A DNA stretch of 60,825 nucleotides, taken from assembly GCA_023269235.1 (NCBI GenBank), contig JAHFTW010000005.1:59537-120361 (forward strand), in the 5' to 3' direction. A program made the translations under genes and the position numbers. Origin of the DNA: Thermoplasmata archaeon. Its GTDB lineage: Archaea > Thermoplasmatota > E2 > JACPAO01 > JAHFTW01. Shown here piece after piece: positions 24,288 through 30,954 of the stretch (positions are counted from its first letter, which is position 1; each line of letters begins with the position of its first letter). The notes under the pieces were generated by a model. That model was not told where the DNA came from, did not search any database, and saw only the letters and a list, made by a program, of their open reading frames with translations.

Positions 24288-25487
24288 GTGATCGACTGGA
24301 CCCTCGTCACCCCGTTCGTGCTCGTCACCGTCCTGGTGGCGCTCGTCTTCGACTTCTACAACGGCCTGCACGACGCCGCCAACAGCATCGCCACCGTCGT
24401 GGCAACGAAAGCGCTCCCCGTTTGGGCGGCCCTGATTTTGGCGAGTTCGTTCAACTTCATTGGCGCCTTTGCCGGCACCGCGGTCGCCGCCGCCGTCGGC
24501 TCGGGCATCATCGCGAAGGAGGTCATCACGCCCGAAGTCATTCTCGCCGCGCTCGCTGGCGCCATCTTCTGGTCCATCCTGACAGTCATCCTGGGCATTC
24601 CCATCTCGAGCAGCCAGAGTCTGATTGGAGGGCTTCTGGGTGCTGCCCTTGCCAAGGCCGGCCTTGCTGGCATCCAGCTCCCGCACTGGAGCGATGTCGA
24701 GCCGGTCCTGCGCTCCATCGCGTTCGGGGCCCTGGCCGGGGTCGCCGGAGGGCTAGCCGTCGCCCGCGCAAGCCGGTCCAACACGTGGGCGGGTTTCTGG
24801 CTGGGCGCGGCCGCCGGATCGTCGGTCCTTCTCATCTGGGACATCTTTCACGGCCTCAAGATCCAGAAACTCCTTGCCGTCCTCCTGTTCATCGCCTACA
24901 GCCCCTTCATCGGGTTCTGCCTGGCGTTCCTGCTCACCACCATCATCGCCTGGAGCTTTCGCCGCATTGCACCGGGGAAGGTCAAGCACCTGTTCCGGTT
25001 CCTGCAAATCGGCTCGAGCAGCTTCTACAGTTTCGGCCACGGCACAAACGACGCCCAAAAGACCATGGGCGTCATTACGGCGCTCCTCATCGCGACGGGC
25101 GCGGTCGTGCCCGCGGCGGGCAAGCCGTTCCCTGTTCCATTCGAGGTCATCTTCGCCTCCGGACTGGCCATCGGCCTGGGGACCCTCATCGGCGGCCACA
25201 AGATCGTCCGCACCATGGGCACGAAGCTGACGCACCTTGACACGAGTCAAGGCTTCGCCGCGGAAACGTCGAGCGCCATCGGCCTGCACTACCTCGCGCA
25301 GTTCGGCGTCCCGGTCTCGACGACGCACAGCATCACGGGCAGCATCATGGGCGTGGGCGCCTTCCAGCGCGCGAGCGCCGTGAGCTGGGGCACCGCCCGG
25401 CGCATCGTCTCGGCGTGGATCATCACCATCCCGATGGCGGCCCTCGTGGCGGCCGTATGCTACGGGCTCCTGGCGTGGCTCCTGTGA
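24288..25487 (+). CDS. pit: Low-affinity inorganic phosphate transporter Pit
   Basis: A 399-residue PiT/PHO4 permease with about ten membrane segments and two inverted family signatures, DFYNGLHDAANSIATVV near the N-terminus and FGHGTNDAQKTMGVI in the second half. The GTG at 24288 is used. It is co-transcribed with the DUF47 gene, giving the cell a Pit system beside the Pst system, both with similar promoter words. Confidence 0.96.
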   Translation: MIDWTLVTPFVLVTVLVALVFDFYNGLHDAANSIATVVATKALPVWAALILASSFNFIGAFAGTAVAAAVGSGIIAKEVITPEVILAALAGAIFWSILTVILGIPISSSQSLIGGLLGAALAKAGLAGIQLPHWSDVEPVLRSIAFGALAGVAGGLAVARASRSNTWAGFWLGAAAGSSVLLIWDIFHGLKIQKLLAVLLFIAYSPFIGFCLAFLLTTIIAWSFRRIAPGKVKHLFRFLQIGSSSFYSFGHGTNDAQKTMGVITALLIATGAVVPAAGKPFPVPFEVIFASGLAIGLGTLIGGHKIVRTMGTKLTHLDTSQGFAAETSSAIGLHYLAQFGVPVSTTHSITGSIMGVGAFQRASAVSWGTARRIVSAWIITIPMAALVAAVCYGLLAWLL

Positions 25488-25631
25488 CGGGCCCGGCCGT
25501 CGTCCAGGCGCTCCAGAACGGGTCCATCCTCGACACCACAGCGTTCACCAAAACAATCACAAATTGAACCTTGTTCAAGATTGGAGTTTTTTGCTGAACT
25601 TCATTGCTGGGAAGCCTAGCTTGACCGAGCC

Positions 25632-25640
25632 CTTTTATCA
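25632..25640 (+). promoter_or_regulatory. TATA box of aminotransferase gene
   Basis: CTTTTATCA centred 25 nt before the GTG at 25661, predicting a leaderless transcript. The intergenic stretch before it (25488-25631) is unusually A/T-rich and holds no gene. Confidence 0.55.
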
Positions 25641-25660
25641 TTCGCCTTCCTCGCAACTTC

Positions 25661-26890
25661 GTGGACTTCGGCCCGCTCTACTCGGAGCGCACGCACACGA
25701 TGAAGGCGAGCGAGATCCGCGAGCTTCTCAAGCTGACCGAGAAGCCCAACGTCATCTCCTTCGCGGGCGGCCTGCCGAACCCCGGCACCTTCCCCGTCAA
25801 GGAGGTCGAGGAGGCGGTCCACCGCGTGCTGCGCGACCATGCCAAGTCGGCGCTGCAGTACAGCACCACCGAGGGCGTCGCGAGCCTGCGCGAGGCGGTC
25901 GCGGAGCACCTCCGGAAGGACGGCATGCGCGTCCACCCCGACGAGGTCACCATCACGAACGGCAGCCAGCAAGGCCTCGACCTGCTCGGCCGCGTCTTCA
26001 TCAACCACGGCGACACCATCCTGGTCGCCAACCCGACCTACCTTGGCGCGCTCCAGTCCTTCAACTACTTCGGCGCCAAGTACGCCACCTGTGACTCCGA
26101 CGCTGACGGCATCATCCCCGCCTCCGTCGAGGCCCGGCTCGTCGAGCTCAAGAAGAACGGCATCCGGCCCAAGTTCCTCTACGTCGTCAGCACCTTCGCC
26201 AACCCGTCGGGGACGACCATCAGCGCCGCCCGCCGGCGCAAGCTCATCGAGATCGCGCACGCGCACGACCTCATGATCGTCGAGGACGACCCCTACGGCA
26301 AGCTCCGCTTCGACGGCGACGCCGTGCCCAGCATGCACAGCATGGACAAGGGCGAGGGCCGCGTCGTGTACCTCGGCACCTTCAGCAAGATCCTCGTCCC
26401 CGGCTTCCGCCTGGCCTGGAGCGTCGCCCCCATCGAGGCGACGCGCAAGATGGTTATCAGCAAGCAGTCGGTGGACCTCTGCACGAACGCCTTCACGCAG
26501 TACATCGCGGCGGACCTGCTCACGGGCGGCATCATCGACCGCCACATCCCAGAGATCATCAGCCTGTACCGCAAGAAGCGCGACGTCATGCTCGGTGCGA
26601 TGGAGAAGCACTTCCCGAAGGAGGGCACGACCTGGACGAAGAGCCAGGGCGGCCTGTTCACCTGGGCCGAGCTCCCGAAACACGTCAACACGACGAAGAT
26701 GCTGGTGGACGCCGTCGCGAAGGACGTCGCCTACGTGCCCGGCAAGTCGTTCTTCCCGGAGCCCGACGTCGGCTACAACACGATGCGCCTCAACTTCAGC
26801 TACCCGCCCGACGACAAGATCAAGGTCGGCATCGAGCGTCTGGGCGGCGTCATGGCCGAATGGATCGCGAAGAAGCAGGTCCTGGCCTAA
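25661..26890 (+). CDS. PLP-dependent aminotransferase, class I (LysN/aminoadipate type)
   Basis: A 409-residue fold-type I aminotransferase. Motifs include ISFAGGLPNPGTFP, the PLP-phosphate and ring contacts YSTTEGVASLREA and GSQQGLDLLGR, NPSGTT, the aspartate in IVEDDPYGKLRF, the Schiff-base lysine in GTFSKILVPGFRLAW and the substrate arginine MRLNFSY. This group includes 2-aminoadipate and branched-chain/aromatic aminotransferases of archaea; the donor-acceptor pair cannot be fixed. The GTG at 25661 is 25 nt after a TATA-like box. Confidence 0.9.
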   Translation: MDFGPLYSERTHTMKASEIRELLKLTEKPNVISFAGGLPNPGTFPVKEVEEAVHRVLRDHAKSALQYSTTEGVASLREAVAEHLRKDGMRVHPDEVTITNGSQQGLDLLGRVFINHGDTILVANPTYLGALQSFNYFGAKYATCDSDADGIIPASVEARLVELKKNGIRPKFLYVVSTFANPSGTTISAARRRKLIEIAHAHDLMIVEDDPYGKLRFDGDAVPSMHSMDKGEGRVVYLGTFSKILVPGFRLAWSVAPIEATRKMVISKQSVDLCTNAFTQYIAADLLTGGIIDRHIPEIISLYRKKRDVMLGAMEKHFPKEGTTWTKSQGGLFTWAELPKHVNTTKMLVDAVAKDVAYVPGKSFFPEPDVGYNTMRLNFSYPPDDKIKVGIERLGGVMAEWIAKKQVLA

Positions 26891-26929
26891 GGCCGCCACG
26901 CCCGCCTCCTCCCGTGCCTGAACACGGAT

Positions 26930-27000
26930 TTCCCAGATGACCTGGGGGCAACCTGGGCGACCAACCCGCAAGGGCTGGCGCAAGAAGGAATCTGTGTATC
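26930..27000. repeat. 71-bp inverted-repeat element, copy A
   Basis: The left end GAACACGGATTTCCCAGATG and right end GGAATCTGTGTATC are inverted versions of one another (AACACGGATT/AATCTGTGT). It lies just downstream of the aminotransferase gene. A related element is at 33803-33902. Confidence 0.65.
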
Positions 27001-27018
27001 AGAGGTCGCAGGGTGCGA

Positions 27019-28485
27019 CTACTTGCCGCGCTGCGCCTTCTTGACGTTGGCGAGGATGGTGGTCACAAGGACCTCCTGCACGCCTTTGAAGTCGCGGTCC
27101 ACGAGGTAGCCGAGCTTGTCCTTGCCCGTGACGAGGCCCTGGATGCGCGAGCGGTTGAACGGCAGCGCCGAGGAGGGCACGATGTTGGGCAGGAGCCCGG
27201 CGGCGTCGATGAGGCCGAGCAGGCAGATGGACTGGCCGTCCGCGGTGCCCCCCGAGAGCAGACGGATAAGGCGGTTCTCGAGTTTCGACTGGGCGTCGGG
27301 CGCGACGAGGTTGGTCTCGCTGCGCTTGAAGACGCCGAGGTGGCGCCAGACGCGCTCCTGGACGAGGCCGCGGCGCGCGAGGCGGGAGCGCCAGGGGCGC
27401 AGCATCGTGCTGAGGTCGCCGGCCCCGAGGCGGCGCATGGCCTCGCCGCTTGGGGTGTCCTGGAGCTCGCGCAGGCGGGCCTCGATGGGCGCCAGGTCGG
27501 CGTCGCCGACGGAGCCTTCGAGGACCTGGATGCGGTCGCGCTGGATCTTGAGGCGGCCGCGCAGGGCGAGGTCGAGCACGAGGGCACCGACGAGGGCGGG
27601 GCCGTGGCTGCCGACGCGGTAGCGCTCCTGACGGTCGTCCCAGCCCTCCGTGATGGCGATGAGGTAGTACTGCTCCGCCAGGCTCAGGCCTTCGGGCTGG
27701 GCGAGGCGGGGGTTCCCGACGGGCGCACGCTGGACGGACTCCTCGCGAGGGAGCTCGTCGTGGACGGTCGGCTTGGGCGCCTCGACGCGGAGGGTCGCGG
27801 CGGACTCGTCGGCGATGTGGACCGGTTTGCGGCGCGCGGCGGCGATGGCGGCGGCCCAGTCCTCCTCGGACGGGTTGACGCGGGTCGTCGGCGCAGGCTC
27901 GGGGGCGGGCTCGGGGGCGGGCTCGGGTTCCGCGACGGGGTCCATGACGGGCTCCGGCTCGGCGACGCGGACGCGGCGGCGCAGCGGCGCGGGGGCCGGG
28001 GCGGCGACCGGTTCAGGCTCGGGCTGGCGCATGGGCTCCGGCGCGGGCGCCTCCTCCAGGATGGGCTCGGCGGTCTCGCTGAAGCGCTCCGGCAGCAGGT
28101 CCGGCTCGGCCGAGAAAATCTCCTCCTCTTGCGGGGCGTCGAGGCCGATGGCGACCGCGCTCTGGCGGCGCTCCTTCGTCATCTCAGGGAGCGGGATGGA
28201 CTCGGCGGGGCTCGGGATTTCCGGCGGCGCGGCAGGGGCCGGCGCGGGGGCGCTGTTTGGCCGACTGAAGAGCGAGGCAAAGAACCCCTTCTTGGCGGGC
28301 TTCAGCCCGTTCGGCTTGGACGAGGCCGCGGCGGGCGCGGGAGGCGAGGCGGTGGACGCGGCCTTCTTGCCCTTCGTGGGGGCCTTCTTCGGGGCCAGCT
28401 TCTTGGGCGGGGGCGCCGGTTTCGCGGCGGGGCGCTTCGCAGGGGTGCTCTCGGGCTTCTTCGCGGGGGTCTTGCGGGTTGCCAT
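27019..28485 (-). CDS. GPP34 (GOLPH3/VPS74) domain protein with H1-like N-tail
   Basis: A 488-residue protein. Residues 1-70 are Lys/Ala/Pro-rich like histone H1 tails; residues 70-270 are Pro/Ala/Glu-rich and disordered with many PEPEP-type repeats; residues about 280-470 look like a GPP34 domain (LSLAEQYYLIAI, LVGALVLDLALRGRLKI, LVQERVWRHLGVFKRSETNLV, ICLLGLIDAAGLL). In eukaryotes GPP34 binds phosphatidylinositol-4-phosphate and retains Golgi enzymes; the prokaryotic role is unknown. It follows a HAD phosphatase by 3 nt and is probably co-transcribed. Confidence 0.75.
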   Translation of the reverse strand: MATRKTPAKKPESTPAKRPAAKPAPPPKKLAPKKAPTKGKKAASTASPPAPAAASSKPNGLKPAKKGFFASLFSRPNSAPAPAPAAPPEIPSPAESIPLPEMTKERRQSAVAIGLDAPQEEEIFSAEPDLLPERFSETAEPILEEAPAPEPMRQPEPEPVAAPAPAPLRRRVRVAEPEPVMDPVAEPEPAPEPAPEPAPTTRVNPSEEDWAAAIAAARRKPVHIADESAATLRVEAPKPTVHDELPREESVQRAPVGNPRLAQPEGLSLAEQYYLIAITEGWDDRQERYRVGSHGPALVGALVLDLALRGRLKIQRDRIQVLEGSVGDADLAPIEARLRELQDTPSGEAMRRLGAGDLSTMLRPWRSRLARRGLVQERVWRHLGVFKRSETNLVAPDAQSKLENRLIRLLSGGTADGQSICLLGLIDAAGLLPNIVPSSALPFNRSRIQGLVTGKDKLGYLVDRDFKGVQEVLVTTILANVKKAQRGK

Positions 28486-28488
28486 TCG

Positions 28489-29217
28489 TCACCGGACAGG
28501 GCCCACGAGACGGAGGAGAGGGATGAGCCCTTCGACGGAGTCCAGGACCCATTCGGCCTCCGGCGGGACCGGGGCTCCGGGCTTCCCGTAGCGGGCCCAC
28601 GCCGTCCGCATCCCGGCCGCCTTGGCGCCCGCCATGTCCTTCTCCGGCCAATCGCCCACCATCAGCACTTGCGGCGGGGGGAGGGCGAAGAGGTCGAGGG
28701 CGGCCTTGAACGCCTGCGGCATCGGCTTGGTGGCGCCCGAGTCGGTCGAGGTGACGACGAAGTCGAAGAAGTCCACCAGGCCGGCGGCCTCGAGGCGCTG
28801 GTAGGCCTTGAACCGCGGCGCGTCCGTGAGGACGCCGAGGCGAAGGCCGGAGCGGGCGAGGGCGACGAGCGTGGCGCGGACGCCTGGGTAAGGCTCGGTG
28901 TGGAGGAGCTTCGCCTTGAGGTAGGCGTTGACGGCCGCGGCCGTGATGCGGTCCACGGCATGCTGACCCAGGCCCAGCTTCTGCTTGTGATGACGCCGCA
29001 GGAACGCCTCGAAGACCGAATTGCCCTCGATGTCCTGCATGTACTCCCCGAACAGGATGTCGCCCGCTTCCTGGGGCGCGAACGGGAAATCCGCCCCGGC
29101 GACGACCATGGCGCGGGCGGCGGCGTCGGAGGCGGTGCGCTTCATGCGCAGGAAATCCACCAAGGTGTTGTCGAGGTCGAAGAGGACGGCGCGAACGCCC
29201 GAGGGCCCCGGTTCCAC
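28489..29217 (-). CDS. HAD-superfamily hydrolase
   Basis: A 242-residue HAD phosphatase. The catalytic motif I is AVLFDLDNTLVDF (nucleophile and acid aspartates), motif II Thr is in LGVLTDAPR, motif III Lys is in GATKPMPQAF, and motif IV aspartates are in VLMVGDWPEKDM. A helical cap lies between residues 25 and 95. The substrate is unknown. The GTG at 29217 is about 26 nt from a TATA-like element. It precedes the GPP34 gene. Confidence 0.9.
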   Translation of the reverse strand: MEPGPSGVRAVLFDLDNTLVDFLRMKRTASDAAARAMVVAGADFPFAPQEAGDILFGEYMQDIEGNSVFEAFLRRHHKQKLGLGQHAVDRITAAAVNAYLKAKLLHTEPYPGVRATLVALARSGLRLGVLTDAPRFKAYQRLEAAGLVDFFDFVVTSTDSGATKPMPQAFKAALDLFALPPPQVLMVGDWPEKDMAGAKAAGMRTAWARYGKPGAPVPPEAEWVLDSVEGLIPLLRLVGPVR

Positions 29218-29236
29218 GGCTCGGGGATGGCGGGGC

Positions 29237-29247
29237 GGGTTTATCGC
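29237..29247 (-). promoter_or_regulatory. TATA box of HAD gene
   Basis: GCGATAAACCC on the minus strand, centred about 26 nt before the GTG at 29217; a leaderless start is predicted. Confidence 0.45.
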
Positions 29248-29254
29248 TTGACCC

Positions 29255-30859
29255 TCAGAGGCGGATGGGCTTGCCCAGCTCCGGCACGACGGCGCGCGGC
29301 CCGAGGAGGTCGGCGTAGTGTTGCGGGTGCTCGGTGTGGATGGGGACGATGCGCTTGGCGCCGACCTGGTCGGCCATCCAGAGCAGCTCCTCGGTGCTGG
29401 CGTGACCTGAGACGTGGGCGCCTTCCTCGCGCAACCCCCAGCGCTTGAGCCACCATTTGAGCCGCTCGCGGTCCTGCTCCATCTCCTCGGAGAACGGCTC
29501 GGTCTTGCTGTTGATGTAGACCCCGCCGGGGCGCGCAAGGCCCTTGCCGTCGGCGGCGGCGAAGTCATGCAGCTCGGTGAGGTTCCAGATGTCCGCGAAG
29601 ACCAGGTACTTCCCCGGGTCAGCGAGGATGTCGCGGCGCGTCACGGCGGAGGCGTGGCTGAGGTAGGGTCGCTCCCAGGTCTGGTAGTCCTGCGCCACCT
29701 GGTCCGGTTGCGTGGTGCGCAGGTCGTCGTTCTCGACGAGGCCCCACGACTTGCGCGGCAGGTACACGCAGACGTCGGGGTCGCTGGTGAGCGTGACGGG
29801 GGCGTCGAGCGCCTTGGAGGCGAAGGCCTGCACCATGTCGAGAAGGTACGCCTGCTTCGTGGAGAGGCAGAGCTTGCGGCCGGTCTTGCGCGCGACGCGC
29901 ACGAACGTCTCCAGGCGGTCCAGGTCGCGTTGCGGGTAGGCGACGAAGACGAAGCCGGTGTCGCCCGCGATGCGCTCGGCGATGTGCGACTCGACAGCGG
30001 GTTCCGTGTACTCGGAGAGCTCCTTGAAATCCTCGAGGTGGCTGGCCTCGCCGCGCTTCTCTTTCTTCTCGTTGCGGACGTTGGTGCCCTCGACGAGCAG
30101 AAGGTCGGTGCCGCCCGCCTTCTGCAGGAAGCGCTCGGTCCACTCGCGATGGCGGCCGTGCATCCGGAGGTCCCCCGAGTACGCGACTTGCGCTTCCCCT
30201 TCGAGGATGATGCCGCGCGCGCCGTGGATGGAGTGGTCCACGGCCTCGAGGCGCGCGGTGAGGCCATTCATCTCGTGACGGTCAGCGCGGTGCCACGGCC
30301 GTTCGCGCGCGACATCGTCGCCTTTGGCGCGCACGAGCTTGCCCTCGTTGGCCTCGCCCTTCTGCTTGCTGGGACGCAGCTGGAAGGTCTGGTGGAATGT
30401 CGTGAAGTCGCTCTGGTCGAACGAGCCGCCGGTCTCCTCGATGGCGCGCGCCACGGCGTAGGCGGTCGGGCTGGAGACAATGGCGACGTCCGGGCGCAGA
30501 AGCGGGACGAGGCCGAGGTGGTCAATGTGCGGGTGGCTGACGAAGACGGCGTCGTAGCGGCGCTCCTCCGGGCGGGCGCCGGACTGGCCGCGGTAGTCTT
30601 GCCGATAGAGGCCCGCCAGGTCGGGGGCGACGCCGGAGAGAAGCCAATCGGTCATCCCGGCCGCCTTGCGCGGCTTGAGGAAATCGCTGAACGCCGCCCC
30701 GTAGCGGCCGAAGGGCACGCCGAAGTCCAGCAGGACGCGCGATCGCCCAGCCTCGACCTCGATGCAGTTGCCCCCGATCTCGCCGACGCCTCCGTGGGGG
30801 ACGACCTGCACGACCTCGCCACCCCCGTTGGCGGTTGAAGCCTTGCCGGGACCGTGCAC
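29255..30859 (-). CDS. RNase J-like metallo-beta-lactamase/beta-CASP nuclease
   Basis: A 534-residue enzyme with the metallo-beta-lactamase signature SHPHIDHLG, the further ligands in VDHSIHGA and AYSGDLRMHG, and a beta-CASP insertion (about 245-420). The late SGHAS and PIHTEHPQHY segments match RNase J/CPSF-type motifs. It lacks N-terminal KH domains, so it is not aCPSF1. It probably acts on RNA as an exo- or endonuclease. The GTG at 30859 starts 95 nt from the divergent SNF2 gene. Confidence 0.85.
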   Translation of the reverse strand: MHGPGKASTANGGGEVVQVVPHGGVGEIGGNCIEVEAGRSRVLLDFGVPFGRYGAAFSDFLKPRKAAGMTDWLLSGVAPDLAGLYRQDYRGQSGARPEERRYDAVFVSHPHIDHLGLVPLLRPDVAIVSSPTAYAVARAIEETGGSFDQSDFTTFHQTFQLRPSKQKGEANEGKLVRAKGDDVARERPWHRADRHEMNGLTARLEAVDHSIHGARGIILEGEAQVAYSGDLRMHGRHREWTERFLQKAGGTDLLLVEGTNVRNEKKEKRGEASHLEDFKELSEYTEPAVESHIAERIAGDTGFVFVAYPQRDLDRLETFVRVARKTGRKLCLSTKQAYLLDMVQAFASKALDAPVTLTSDPDVCVYLPRKSWGLVENDDLRTTQPDQVAQDYQTWERPYLSHASAVTRRDILADPGKYLVFADIWNLTELHDFAAADGKGLARPGGVYINSKTEPFSEEMEQDRERLKWWLKRWGLREEGAHVSGHASTEELLWMADQVGAKRIVPIHTEHPQHYADLLGPRAVVPELGKPIRL

Positions 30860-30954
30860 GCAACCCCCTTCCGAGGCAACATCGGGCCAAAACGGGTGCG
30901 ACCCGCGCCGCCACCCTTTTCAACACCCCCCCGTCCTTTCGACCGCTCCCCAAA

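Noticed and set aside
27013-29448. An 811-codon plus-strand frame opposite the GPP34 and HAD genes
   Set aside because: Low-complexity Gly/Arg composition and no recognisable domain; the minus-strand genes carry clear motifs.
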